Below, one piece after another: positions 20,109 to 29,153 of a stretch of DNA of 64,000 nucleotides (positions are counted from its first letter, which is position 1; each line of letters begins with the position of its first letter). Under the pieces are notes generated by a model. That model was not told where the DNA came from and did no database searches. It worked only from the letters and a program-made list of their open reading frames with translations. The stretch is from Polynucleobacter sp. Latsch14-2 (lineage in GTDB: Bacteria > Pseudomonadota > Gammaproteobacteria > Burkholderiales > Burkholderiaceae), in NCBI RefSeq assembly GCF_018881925.1, contig NZ_JACVPL010000003.1, forward strand, positions 1-64,000. The letters are read 5' to 3'. The position numbers were made by a program, and so were the translations under genes.

Positions 20109-20690
20109 TCAAGAGTTTTTCTTGATATTTTTCAATATGTTAAAGGGGTTTTCACGATTTTCAAGTGCTTCAGATGCACCTGTATCAGCCCCAAAAGAAG
20201 AGGCGTGAGCCTCACAACCCCCCTCAGAATGCTTTGGAATTAAGGGCAAAGACAACAAAATCTCATCTTCTATAGTTTCTAGGACATCAAAATGCTGGCT
20301 AACCACTAGGGGCTCTTGCTGATCATCCTCTAACGGAAAGGTGTCCGCCTCATCCTCGGACTGCACCAAGGCAAAGCGCCGACTCTCCAATAGCTCAATG
20401 GGGCAATCCTTTAGGCAACGCTGGCAAACCAAGTGGATTCGCCCTTTTAAATCCAAATTCATAAACTGAAGGGGCTCAGACCCTGGAGAATCCTCAAAAT
20501 AAGTCTCCACTTTCCAATGAAAGCCGTCTTCAGCTTCTACCGTAGAAGCTTCTTCAGCCACTCTTGGCAGCTCCCGGATACCCAAAAATCCATGCCCGCC
20601 GTAGGCTTGATGCGCACAAAGATCGACCTTACGCAGACTGCCAGCATCAGAAGTGAGTTCAACTTGAGGTAAAACATGATTACGATTCAT
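20109..20690 (-). CDS. yceD: YceD family (DUF177) protein, large-ribosomal-RNA accumulation factor
   Basis: The 193-residue acidic protein has the YceD/DUF177 core: LKGRIHLVCQRCLKDCPIELL (a CxxC pair), an acidic middle segment, and LETIEDEILLSLPLIPKH. In E. coli YceD has been linked to 23S rRNA accumulation, but its biochemical role is poorly defined. The position directly upstream of rpmF is the conserved location. It diverges from maf with only a few dozen bases between start codons. Confidence 0.88.
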   Translation of the reverse strand: MNRNHVLPQVELTSDAGSLRKVDLCAHQAYGGHGFLGIRELPRVAEEASTVEAEDGFHWKVETYFEDSPGSEPLQFMNLDLKGRIHLVCQRCLKDCPIELLESRRFALVQSEDEADTFPLEDDQQEPLVVSQHFDVLETIEDEILLSLPLIPKHSEGGCEAHASSFGADTGASEALENRENPFNILKNIKKNS

Positions 20691-20733
20691 AGCATCAGTC
20701 TAAATGAAGGCAATAGTGAAAGTACATGTGGCA

Positions 20734-21348
20734 ATGAGTAATCCATCCAATCCAAGTCTTATTCTCGCTTCAACCTCGGTGTATCGCCGTGAACTTCTCG
20801 AGCGTCTAGGGCTATCGTTTACCGTGATCTCACCCCAGGTAGACGAAACCCCTCTCCCAGGAGAAAGTACGCTGGAATTAGCGTTACGCCTAGCTCGAGC
20901 TAAAGCGGCAGCAGTTGCCAAAGAACATTCCAACACTTGGGTCATTGGTTCGGATCAAGTGGCTGACTTATGCGGGGCAGCAATTGGCAAGCCGGGTAAT
21001 TTTGAGAGGGCTATGGCACAGCTACAGTTAATGCGCGGATCAACGGTCACCTTTCATACCGCATTGTGCTTAATGAAGGGGGGTACAGAAACTACCTTAT
21101 CCGTTCCCACAGAAGTGACCTTTCGAAACCTGTCTGATGAAGTTTTAGAGTCTTACCTTCTGGCGGAAGAGCCTTATGATTGCGCAGGTAGCGCAAAATC
21201 TGAGGGCATGGGAATCGTCTTGCTAGAAAGCATCAAAAGCAATGATCCAACTGCGTTAATTGGCTTACCCCTTATTGCTTTAACTGGATTACTTCGCGAC
21301 GCAGGATTTATGATCCCGCCGAAAAAATCCCCCCTCGAAAATACTTAA
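20734..21348 (+). CDS. maf: Maf-like nucleoside-triphosphate pyrophosphatase
   Basis: House-cleaning pyrophosphatase that hydrolyses modified or non-canonical nucleoside triphosphates. It starts with LILASTSVYRRELLERLGLSF and contains the YceF/Maf pattern VIGSDQVADL and a YDCAGSAKSEGMGI substrate loop. The subgroup looks like the YceF type (m7GTP-preferring in E. coli); that assignment is inference. The start is uncertain: ATG at 20734 gives a compact N-terminus, while ATG at 20704 adds ten residues. It diverges from yceD and precedes a methyltransferase gene by 12 bp. Confidence 0.9.
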   Translation: MSNPSNPSLILASTSVYRRELLERLGLSFTVISPQVDETPLPGESTLELALRLARAKAAAVAKEHSNTWVIGSDQVADLCGAAIGKPGNFERAMAQLQLMRGSTVTFHTALCLMKGGTETTLSVPTEVTFRNLSDEVLESYLLAEEPYDCAGSAKSEGMGIVLLESIKSNDPTALIGLPLIALTGLLRDAGFMIPPKKSPLENT

Positions 21349-21360
21349 GACAAGCGGCTA

Positions 21361-22134
21361 ATGAATTCAAAGCTAGGTACCCTTTTTTTAATTCCCAACA
21401 CTTTGGGTGATCATGCTCGTGAAGAACAACTGGCTTGGGTTCTGCCAAGCGAAACGATCACACAAACAGCAAAACTAAAACACTGGATTGTGGAAGACGC
21501 CAAAACCGCGCGCGCTTTTCTAAAAGCGATTGATAGTGTTTCCCCATTGATTTGCACGATTCAAGAAATGCAGATGAATGAATGGCGCGGTGCCGCTCGA
21601 AATGCCAAGTACGGCGCTACCATTAAACCCGCTGATTTATTGAAACCACTGTTGGCAGGAAATGATGTTGGCTTAATGTCGGAGGCGGGTGTACCGGGCG
21701 TAGCAGATCCAGGCGCTGAATTAGTCTTGGCCGCGCATCAGCTCGGCGCGAAAGTAAAGCCACTGGTGGGGCCTAGCTCTATTTTGCTAGGCCTTATGGC
21801 AAGTGGCTTAAATGGTCAGCGCTTTGCATTTCAAGGCTATTTGCCGCATGAGACTCATGAGCGGAGCGCACGACTCAAGCAACTAGAAACAGAGTCTAAA
21901 AAATTACAGCAAACTCAGATCTGGATTGAGACACCCTATCGCAATGCCGCAATGGTGATGGCTTGCTTAACTTCTTTAGCCCCCCACTCCTTGCTTTGCC
22001 TTGGCATGGATCTTAGCCTGTCATCAGAAATGATTCTGACATTAAGTATTGGCGAATGGCGCAAGCGCTACCCTAATGAGGCCGCTTGCGCAACCCTGCA
22101 AAACCGACCAGCAGTATTTTTATTACTAGCTTAG
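21361..22134 (+). CDS. SAM-dependent methyltransferase of the tetrapyrrole-methylase (RsmI-like) family
   Basis: A 257-residue protein related to the 16S rRNA 2'-O-methyltransferase RsmI: it has VGLMSEAGVPGVADPGAELV (the SAM-site loop), VGPSSILLGLMASGLNG and FAFQGYLPHE. It differs from true RsmI at the N-terminus (TLFLIPNTLGD in place of the usual LYVVATPIGN-like start) and lacks the C-terminal helical domain. It looks like the separate paralogue found beside maf in betaproteobacteria. The methylation target is not known to me. It converges with the S49 peptidase gene. Confidence 0.8.
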   Translation: MNSKLGTLFLIPNTLGDHAREEQLAWVLPSETITQTAKLKHWIVEDAKTARAFLKAIDSVSPLICTIQEMQMNEWRGAARNAKYGATIKPADLLKPLLAGNDVGLMSEAGVPGVADPGAELVLAAHQLGAKVKPLVGPSSILLGLMASGLNGQRFAFQGYLPHETHERSARLKQLETESKKLQQTQIWIETPYRNAAMVMACLTSLAPHSLLCLGMDLSLSSEMILTLSIGEWRKRYPNEAACATLQNRPAVFLLLA

Positions 22135-22164
22135 GTTTGCTATAAATCTTTTGTACTTTTTTTC

Positions 22165-23124
22165 TTATTTTAAATCAGGGCTTTTAATCAAAGCTTTACC
22201 GGCAGCAGAACCCGCTTCAGCTCCAAAGCGCTTTGCGACCCGCTCAGCAAAATTTTCTTTGACGGTGTAATCCAAAATATCAGGCGCCTTAAAGATATCG
22301 CGTGCCACTGAGTCAACCGTACCGAAGCCGTCAGCTAAGCCAATTTTGACCGCTTGCTCGCCACTCCAGACGCGCCCTGAAAATAAATCGGGATTATCTT
22401 TTAAGCGCTCACCGCGCCCTTCCTTTACAACGGTAATAAATTGCTGATGAATTTCAGCGAGCATGCCTTTAATCATTTCCACCTGCTTGGGATTCTCTTT
22501 GCTAAATGGATCCATCATGCCCTTATTAGAGCCCGCAGTAATCATACGACGTGTTACCCCTAATTTATCCATCAAACCTGTGAAGCCAAAGCCCTCCATG
22601 ATCACACCAATAGAGCCAACTAAACTCGCTTTATCGACTAGGATTTGATCTCCAGCAACAGCAACGTAGTAGCCACCAGATGCGCAAATATCTTCCACCA
22701 CAACATAGAATGGTTTAGTTGGATAAAGCTTGCGCAAACGATGAATCTCGTCATTCATCATGCCCGCTTGTACTGGTGATCCGCCAGGGCTATTAATTCG
22801 CAAAATTACACCGGCGCTATTCTCGCTCTCAAAGGCAGCCAGCAAAGATGCGTTGATGTCTGAAGCATTAGCCATTGAGCTAGAAGAAATCTCGCCTTCA
22901 AGACTTACCAAAGCCGTATGCTTTTCTACACCCATACCCCGACCCGGTAGATGAATATCAAATACCGCTAACACTATGGCAATCATGACTAACAATGTCA
23001 GGATTCTGAAGACCGCTTTCCAGCAACGCGCCTTACGGGTCTCCTTTAGATTCTCCAAGAGCAAATGCTCAAGCGCTTGACGCTCCCAAGGTTGATTGGC
23101 ATTTTCGTTTTGATTGCGGTCCAT
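22165..23124 (-). CDS. sppA: S49-family signal peptide peptidase (short SppA type)
   Basis: Membrane serine protease that degrades cleaved signal peptides or other small membrane segments. A cytoplasmic N-terminal stretch is followed by one transmembrane helix (about residues 40-60). The ClpP-like catalytic domain has the substrate-strand motif LRINSPGGSPVQA, the nucleophilic Ser in EDICASGGYYVAVAGD and a Lys near VDKASLVGSIGVI. The 319-residue single-domain form is half the length of E. coli SppA and must oligomerise. It is the last gene of rluC-HAD-sppA on the minus strand. Confidence 0.88.
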   Translation of the reverse strand: MDRNQNENANQPWERQALEHLLLENLKETRKARCWKAVFRILTLLVMIAIVLAVFDIHLPGRGMGVEKHTALVSLEGEISSSSMANASDINASLLAAFESENSAGVILRINSPGGSPVQAGMMNDEIHRLRKLYPTKPFYVVVEDICASGGYYVAVAGDQILVDKASLVGSIGVIMEGFGFTGLMDKLGVTRRMITAGSNKGMMDPFSKENPKQVEMIKGMLAEIHQQFITVVKEGRGERLKDNPDLFSGRVWSGEQAVKIGLADGFGTVDSVARDIFKAPDILDYTVKENFAERVAKRFGAEAGSAAGKALIKSPDLK

Positions 23125-23162
23125 CTTTTACAACTCCTTATTCTTGCAAACGTGCATCACAC

Positions 23163-23843
23163 TTACACGGTTAAATTTTCTTTTAGCCATTGATCTAGTT
23201 GCCGAACACTATCAACATGTATTAATGATTTTGAAGTTTTTAAAGTATCAGGTGGATGAGCACCATAAGTCACTGCGACAGCATCCACGCCAGCATTTGA
23301 GGCCATATCCAAGTCATGCGTTGTGTCTCCAATCATCAGCATGCGGCGGACCGGCACTTGAGTGGCATCCGATAACTCTAGCAACATCCCAGGATGAGGT
23401 TTTGAGAACGACTCATCTGCAGTTCGGGTTTCATGAAACAAATGCCCAATGTCGTGAAAGCCCAATGAACGATCAAGGCCAACCCGAGATTTACCAGTAG
23501 CAACCCCTAGCAGATAGCCATCGGCACGCAAACCCTCTAGCAACTCACGAATGCCAGAGAACAGATGTAACTCGTGATCCTTTGCCAAATAGTGATAGCG
23601 AAAGCGTTCCGTCAATTTGGGGAAATGGGCTGGCTCAATCCAGGGGACTGCTCTTCGCAATGAATCATGAATACCCAAACCAATCACCGAACTCGCCAAA
23701 GAATCATCCGGCTCCTTCAGACCCAAATCCCGACACCCCTGTTGGATGCAATAGACGATAGTTGGCGTGGAATCCATGATGGTCCCATCCCAATCCCACA
23801 CCACTAAGTCATAACGTCTATCGAGTTTCTTAACTTCGGTCAT
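23163..23843 (-). CDS. HAD-superfamily phosphatase, phosphoglycolate-phosphatase-like
   Basis: HAD hydrolase with motif I DWDGTIMDS, motif II in GVATGKS, motif III Lys in SKPHPGMLLE and motif IV MIGDTTHDLDMA, plus a helical cap. It resembles Gph/PgmB-type enzymes encoded after rluC in Burkholderiales, but the substrate cannot be read from sequence. The ATG at 23843 gives 226 residues and lies 19 bp after the rluC stop; a TTG at 23885 would overlap rluC. Confidence 0.88.
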   Translation of the reverse strand: MTEVKKLDRRYDLVVWDWDGTIMDSTPTIVYCIQQGCRDLGLKEPDDSLASSVIGLGIHDSLRRAVPWIEPAHFPKLTERFRYHYLAKDHELHLFSGIRELLEGLRADGYLLGVATGKSRVGLDRSLGFHDIGHLFHETRTADESFSKPHPGMLLELSDATQVPVRRMLMIGDTTHDLDMASNAGVDAVAVTYGAHPPDTLKTSKSLIHVDSVRQLDQWLKENLTV

Positions 23844-23862
23844 CTTTACTAAAGTTACCTTT

Positions 23863-24882
23863 TCAATCGGCACTTCGAACTTCAAAAGTTTTCATCATGG
23901 CCTCGAACTCAGGAGGTAATGGGGATTCAATCCGCATCTTCTCACCAGTACGGGGATGAGTAAACCCAGCCAAGTGGGCATGAAGGTAGAGTCTTTTAGG
24001 TTTCATTAACTTATCACGCTCCTCAAAGCCATACTTATCGTCACCCAAAATCGAATGCCCAAGTTTTTGCAGATGAACACGAATTTGGTGCGTACGCCCC
24101 GTTTTCAATTGGGCTTCAGCCAAAGTAATTGAGGCCTCCCCTCGCTGCATTACCTTAATGACACGCAAGGCGGTATGGCTAGGCAAGCCATCAGGATCAA
24201 CACGCACTCGGCGCTCGCCATTGGCTAATAAATACTTATGCAGCGGAAATTTCAACTGCATAACTCCAGCACCTTGCTCGATCTCGCCATGAGCCAGTAA
24301 GAAGTAACGCTTATCCGTTTGACCCTCCCGAATTTGGCGATGCATCTCTACCAAGGCACTCCGCTTCTTCGCTAGCAATAAAACTCCAGAGGTATCTCGG
24401 TCTAGGCGATGGACCAACTCCAAAAAATGCAATTCTGGACGGGTAATCCGCAAAGTCTCAATGACACCTAAAGCAATCCCAGAACCCCCATGGACAGCCA
24501 ATCCAGAGGGCTTATTCACAATCAACAGTGCCTCATCCTCAAACAGGATGGGCATTTTGTCCGAATAGCCTTGAGCGCGAGATTTTGTTTGGGCACTATT
24601 GACTGCTGCCATCTGAGCGGGTTCTGCCAAACGAACGGGCGGTAATCTCACAACATCACCTTCAATTAAGCGAGTGGTTGGCTCAGCCCGCTTCTTATTA
24701 ACCCGCACCTCGCCAGACCGAATAATGCGGTAAACATGGCTTTTGGGTACACCTTTTGCCCAACGCAGCAGATAGTTATCTAGGCGCTGACCAGCCTCTT
24801 CCGGACCGATAGTTTGCAGAAGAACCGTTGCAGGAGTAGCGGTTTTAGGGTTTTCAGGCTTGGGAATGGATTCGGATTTCAT
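23863..24882 (-). CDS. rluC: 23S rRNA pseudouridine synthase RluC-type
   Basis: Isomerises specific uridines in 23S rRNA. An N-terminal S4 RNA-binding domain (QRLDNYLLRWAKGVPKSHVYRIIRSGEVRVN, about 33-65) precedes the RluA-family catalytic domain with the active-site Asp in VHRLDRDTSGVLLLAK. GRTHQIRVHLQKLGHSILGDDKYG is also conserved. At 339 residues it fits RluC (positions 955/2504/2580 in E. coli). Being head-to-head with rne is a common arrangement for rluC. Confidence 0.94.
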   Translation of the reverse strand: MKSESIPKPENPKTATPATVLLQTIGPEEAGQRLDNYLLRWAKGVPKSHVYRIIRSGEVRVNKKRAEPTTRLIEGDVVRLPPVRLAEPAQMAAVNSAQTKSRAQGYSDKMPILFEDEALLIVNKPSGLAVHGGSGIALGVIETLRITRPELHFLELVHRLDRDTSGVLLLAKKRSALVEMHRQIREGQTDKRYFLLAHGEIEQGAGVMQLKFPLHKYLLANGERRVRVDPDGLPSHTALRVIKVMQRGEASITLAEAQLKTGRTHQIRVHLQKLGHSILGDDKYGFEERDKLMKPKRLYLHAHLAGFTHPRTGEKMRIESPLPPEFEAMMKTFEVRSAD

Positions 24883-24928
24883 GATTTATCTCTCTCGCCA
24901 CCTCGGCGAGGGACTCAACAATACCCCA

Positions 24929-24954
24929 TTGTCATTCAACTTGTGCCGTATAAT
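24929..24954 (+). promoter_or_regulatory. Candidate rne promoter
   Basis: A perfect sigma-70 -10 hexamer TATAAT lies at 24949-24954. A TTGTCA hexamer at 24929-24934 is only 14 bp upstream, shorter than the usual 17, so the -35 assignment is weak. Transcription from near 24961 would give a leader of about 375 nt before rne. Confidence 0.5.
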
Positions 24955-24960
24955 CAACGC

Positions 24961-25335
24961 TCTAGCCAATTTATTGGCTTGATCCCTACCTGAAGTCAGG
25001 TTTGAATCGTGGAGCTTGGAGTCGCCCTTTAATAGACTCTCGGGGTCGCCCCTCCCCCGTTGTAATGAGGCGCAGGGTTGGTGTGCCGTATGCCGCGACC
25101 CGCGATTAGAAGACAGTTTTCAGGCGCGCGCCTGCATTGATGACCTAAAGGAGGTCTCTGCGGCGATCGTCAAGTGTGGCACTGATTAAGCCAAGGCTCA
25201 ATCTGGTGTACTAGGCAAGATATGCCTAGATTTGTTTGATCCACACTCATAAAGCCACTGGTGGGCTACGCCCCAAGTGCTTAAACTGCCCCTAACGCAC
25301 CGCCGCAGCGACGCCCTCCCCCATAGGAGAGTGTT
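24961..25335 (+). promoter_or_regulatory. Long structured 5' leader of rne
   Basis: The only gene-free stretch over 300 bases. It holds a run of local inverted repeats: AGCCAA/TTGGCT (24964-24979), ACCTG/CAGGT (24988-25001), GAGTC/GACTC (25019-25039), GGGG/CCCC (25042-25052), CAGGC/GCCTG (25121-25134), GACCT/AGGTC (25142-25156), CTAGGCA/TGCCTAG (25211-25229) enclosed by AGTGTGG/CCACACT (25173-25179 with 25241-25247), and GGGC/GCCC (25263-25273). An AGGAGA ribosome site sits just before the ATG. In E. coli the rne leader mediates RNase E autoregulation; the same role here is inference. Confidence 0.6.
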
Positions 25336-27954
25336 ATGAAACGCATGTTATTTAATGCAACTCAACAAGAAGAGTTGCGAGTTGCCATCGTCGATGGTCA
25401 AAAACTTATTGATATTGATATCGAAGCTGCCGGTCGCGAACAACGCAAAGGCAATATTTACAAAGGGGTAATTACTCGCATCGAGCCGTCGCTAGAAGCG
25501 TGCTTTGTAAATTACGGCGAAGAGCGCCATGGCTTCCTGCCATTTAAAGAAGTTGCCCGAACCTACTTTAAAGAGGGTATCGACGTCCGCAATGCTTCCA
25601 TCAAAGAAGCTCTGCGCGAAGGTCAAGAAATCATTGTTCAGGTAGAAAAAGAAGAGCGTGGCCAAAAAGGTGCAGCTTTAACTTCTTTTGTTTCCCTGGC
25701 TGGCCGTTATTTGGTTTTAATGCCCAATAATCCACGTGGGGGCGGCGTATCCCGTCGTATTGAAGGCGAAGACCGTCAAGAACTCCGCGATGCAATGTCC
25801 CAGTTAGATATACCAGATGGTATGAGCATCATTGCGCGTACCGCTGGTATTGGTCGTGACGCCACCGAGTTACAGTGGGATTTAAGCTACCTCATGCAGT
25901 TATGGGGCGCCATTGATGAAGCCGCTAAAGGCAACTCAGCACCTCTATTAATTTACCTCGAGTCCAGCTTGGTTATTCGTGCAATACGCGATTACTTCCA
26001 GCCTGACATTGGCGAGATCCTGATTGATACCGATGACATCTATGAGCAAGCTGCTGCATTTATGTCGGTAGTAATGCCGGACAATCTGCCAAGAGTAAAA
26101 CGCTATCAAGATGACGTGCCCTTGTTCTCTCGCTTTCAAATTGAACATCAAATTGAAACGGCGTACTCACGGACTGTGCCGCTGCCATCTGGGGGAGCGA
26201 TTGTGATCGACCATACCGAAGCACTGGTATCAGTTGACGTGAACTCTGCGCGCGCAACACGCGGTTCTGATATTGAAGAAACCGCAACCCGCACCAATTT
26301 AGAGGCCGCTGATGAAATTGCTCGTCAAGCACGTTTACGTGACTTGGGCGGTTTGATTGTCATCGACTTTATTGATATGGAGTCGAGCAAAGCGCAGAAA
26401 GATGTTGAGAATCGCCTACGCGATGCTTTGCGTCATGACCGTGCTCGTGTTCAGATGGGTAAGATCTCCAAATTTGGCTTGATGGAAATGTCACGCCAAC
26501 GCTTGCGACCTGCTCTCTCCGAGGGTAGCCATGTCACCTGCCCACGTTGTAACGGTACAGGCCATATTCGCGATACCGAATCATCAGCATTGCAAGTCTT
26601 GCGCATTATTCAAGAAGAGGCGATGAAAGAAAATACCGCGGCGATTCATACACAGGTACCAGTAGAAGTAGCAGCGTTCCTCCTCAATGAAAAACGTCCT
26701 GAAGTCATCAAGATTGAGAGTCGCTTCAAAGTCAATGTCTTAATGATTCCTAATAAGCATTTAGAGACACCGCATTACAAGCTCGAGCGCTTACGCCATG
26801 ACGACCCTCGTCTTGATGATCAAAAAGCCAGCTACGTGATGGCTGAAGAAGCTGCTCGCGAATTGGAAACTGATACGACCGTTAGTAAAAAAGATGCGGA
26901 CGTGAAGTCCCGTCCTGAGGCCGCCGTTAAAGGCATTACCCCTAACGCTCCAGCGCCAGTAAGTCAGCCACGTCCACCACGCGGAGAGCCGGCTAAAGTT
27001 GAAAGCTCAGGCGGGTTCTTTGGCTTCATCAAAAGTCTCTTCTCTTCATCAACACCAGAAGCAAAGCCTGAACCTGTAGCCCCTCGTGGTCGCAACCAAG
27101 GTCGCAATGGTGATCGCAACAACCGGAATGGTAACCGTGGTCGTCGTGGTGAGCGCAATGACCGTAATGGTGAGCGCGCTGAGCGTCCAGCAACAGTTGG
27201 TGCTGAAGGTGCTAGCACTGAGGGCGGCAATAATAATCGTGGTCGCAACGGCAATCGTAACGGTAATCGCAATCAAAATGGTCCAAAGCCAGAACGCACA
27301 GAAACTCCTCGCAACCAAGCTGTAGCAACACCGGCAACCGACGCGGCTCCAAATGGTGCAACCGCTCCAAGCGCAGATGGTGAAGAGCGTCGTGGTCGTG
27401 GTCGCAATCGTCGTGGTCGTGGTCGTGGTCAACGTGAGCGTACAGATGCCAATGGTGATGATGCCATTGCTTCCATAGTTGCAGTAACGACTTCATTCAC
27501 CGGCCCTCCTGTAGGCATGGCCGGCGCTTCCGCAACGATGCCAACCAAAGACTTAGGTCGTAGTTTTGGTAATCGCCAAGCAGTAGCGAGCGAGCCAAAA
27601 GAAAGAGCTGAAAGAGCGCCACGTGGTGATAGAGCTCCACGCGCGCCTCGTCCTTCTCAAGAAACCACTCCAGTGACAGTGGCGACCCCTGCTATTGAAG
27701 TGATTGCAAAGCCAATGCCTGAACTTCCAAAAGTTTCGTTTCAGGCACTAGAGGAAACACCTTTGCATAGTGTTGTGCAATCAGCTGGAATGATTTGGGT
27801 AGCAACTGACTCAAGCAAACATACGGAAGCGCAAAACCAAATTAAGGCAGAACCCGTAATATCTAATTTAGGTAGAGCACCAAAGCCACCAGCATCCCTC
27901 CCGGAAGGCCCAATGGTTTTAGTTGAAACCGGCGGCCAAGAAAAAACGGTCTAA
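25336..27954 (+). CDS. rne: Ribonuclease E
   Basis: Main endoribonuclease for mRNA decay and rRNA/tRNA processing. The N-terminal catalytic half has an S1 domain (about 35-120), metal-binding Asp301 (VDVNSARA) and Asp344 (LIVIDFIDM), and the zinc-link Cys402 and Cys405 in CPRCNGTGH. After about residue 510 the protein is disordered, with an amphipathic GGFFGFIKSLFSS stretch at 558-570 that resembles a membrane-targeting helix. Long Arg/Gly/Asn-rich repeats follow. The C-terminal tail GPMVLVET resembles the tail of Burkholderiales RNase E. Its 872 residues set it apart from the shorter RNase G. Confidence 0.96.
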   Translation: MKRMLFNATQQEELRVAIVDGQKLIDIDIEAAGREQRKGNIYKGVITRIEPSLEACFVNYGEERHGFLPFKEVARTYFKEGIDVRNASIKEALREGQEIIVQVEKEERGQKGAALTSFVSLAGRYLVLMPNNPRGGGVSRRIEGEDRQELRDAMSQLDIPDGMSIIARTAGIGRDATELQWDLSYLMQLWGAIDEAAKGNSAPLLIYLESSLVIRAIRDYFQPDIGEILIDTDDIYEQAAAFMSVVMPDNLPRVKRYQDDVPLFSRFQIEHQIETAYSRTVPLPSGGAIVIDHTEALVSVDVNSARATRGSDIEETATRTNLEAADEIARQARLRDLGGLIVIDFIDMESSKAQKDVENRLRDALRHDRARVQMGKISKFGLMEMSRQRLRPALSEGSHVTCPRCNGTGHIRDTESSALQVLRIIQEEAMKENTAAIHTQVPVEVAAFLLNEKRPEVIKIESRFKVNVLMIPNKHLETPHYKLERLRHDDPRLDDQKASYVMAEEAARELETDTTVSKKDADVKSRPEAAVKGITPNAPAPVSQPRPPRGEPAKVESSGGFFGFIKSLFSSSTPEAKPEPVAPRGRNQGRNGDRNNRNGNRGRRGERNDRNGERAERPATVGAEGASTEGGNNNRGRNGNRNGNRNQNGPKPERTETPRNQAVATPATDAAPNGATAPSADGEERRGRGRNRRGRGRGQRERTDANGDDAIASIVAVTTSFTGPPVGMAGASATMPTKDLGRSFGNRQAVASEPKERAERAPRGDRAPRAPRPSQETTPVTVATPAIEVIAKPMPELPKVSFQALEETPLHSVVQSAGMIWVATDSSKHTEAQNQIKAEPVISNLGRAPKPPASLPEGPMVLVETGGQEKTV

Positions 27955-28001
27955 GCTAATTTCTACAAGTTGTCATTTATCTCACAAGGATATTTGGCAA
28001 C

Positions 28002-29153
28002 TTGGCAGAAACTACGTTTCACAGCCATAATCACCTTATGGTTGATAAAGTAATCCCTATTCGAATCGATGAAGGCAAAGGCCTTAAGCCATCCATTCCC
28101 AAGGATTTGGTTCAAGCACATCCCCATACCAAGGATTTACGTGGGCGCACTCTGCGCGATCTTCGAATTTCGGTGACTGATCGCTGTAACTTCCGTTGCA
28201 CCTATTGCATGCCAAAGGAAGTATTCGATCAACACTATCCCTATCTCTCGCACAGCGAACTTCTGAGCTTTGAAGAAATTACTCGGCTCAGCTCTATATT
28301 TGCAGGCTTAGGCATAGAAAAAATTCGCTTAACCGGTGGTGAACCACTGCTCCGAAAAAATATAGAAGTCCTGATTGGGATGTTAGCAAATGTTCGCACG
28401 CCAGCTGGAGATGCCTTAGATCTCACGCTCACAACCAATGGCAGTATTCTGCGCAAGAAAGCCCTGGCGTTAAAAAATGCCGGCTTACATCGCATCACCA
28501 TCAGTCTTGATGGGCTAAATGATGAGACCTTTAGAAAAATGAATGATGTAGATTTTCCTGTTGCAGATGTTCTCGATGGCATTGCCGCAGCTCAAGAGGC
28601 TGGGTTCTCGAACATCAAAGTTAATATGGTCGTTAAGAAAAATATCAATGATCATGAAATCGTAGCAATGGCAAAGCACTTTAAGGGTAGCGGCATTGTT
28701 TTGAGATTCATTGAGTTTATGGATGTTGGCAGCTCAAATGGCTGGGACCTCACTCAGGTTCTTCCATCCAAAGAGGTGATCGCCAAAATACATGAAGCAT
28801 TTCCGCTGGAGCCCATCGGTGCAAATTACTCAGGAGAAGTAGCTCAACGCTGGCGCTATACCGATGGCAGCGGTGAAATCGGTGTGATCTCCAGCGTGAC
28901 GCAAACCTTCTGTCACGAATGCACGCGTGCGCGCATTTCAACTGATGGACAAATGTATCTCTGCCTTTTTGCCAATGAGGGTTTTGACTTTAAAACCCTC
29001 ATGCGTTCAGGTAAGTCCGACCTAGAAATTAGCAATGCCCTGATGGCAATCTGGGCCGCTCGCGACGATCATTACTCTGAAATTCGTGGTTCCAATACTG
29101 CCAATCCAAATTCCGGTAACCGGAAAGTTGAAATGTCTTATATCGGTGGCTAA
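28002..29153 (+). CDS. moaA: GTP 3',8-cyclase (molybdenum cofactor)
   Basis: Radical-SAM enzyme that with MoaC converts GTP to cyclic pyranopterin monophosphate. The N-terminal cluster motif is [17 protein letters not shown] follows; the C-terminal 4Fe-4S cysteines are in [11 protein letters not shown] and YLCLF. The usual C-terminal GG is present (SYIGG). The start is uncertain: a TTG at 28002 has AAGGA upstream, while an ATG at 28038 gives a shorter N-terminus. Its stop shares one base with the mobA start. No moaC, moaD or moaE is in the window. Confidence 0.95.
   Translation: MAETTFHSHNHLMVDKVIPIRIDEGKGLKPSIPKDLVQAHPHTKDLRGRTLRDLRISVTDRCNFRCTYCMPKEVFDQHYPYLSHSELLSFEEITRLSSIFAGLGIEKIRLTGGEPLLRKNIEVLIGMLANVRTPAGDALDLTLTTNGSILRKKALALKNAGLHRITISLDGLNDETFRKMNDVDFPVADVLDGIAAAQEAGFSNIKVNMVVKKNINDHEIVAMAKHFKGSGIVLRFIEFMDVGSSNGWDLTQVLPSKEVIAKIHEAFPLEPIGANYSGEVAQRWRYTDGSGEIGVISSVTQTFCHECTRARISTDGQMYLCLFANEGFDFKTLMRSGKSDLEISNALMAIWAARDDHYSEIRGSNTANPNSGNRKVEMSYIGG

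Noticed and set aside
22135-22164. T-rich stretch between the convergent methyltransferase and S49 peptidase genes
   Set aside because: There is no stem-loop before the T-run, so it is not an intrinsic terminator by sequence.
27049-27496. Long Thr- or His/Asp-rich frames antisense to rne
   Set aside because: They are by-products of the arginine/glycine repeat codons of RNase E read in other frames, with low-complexity translations.
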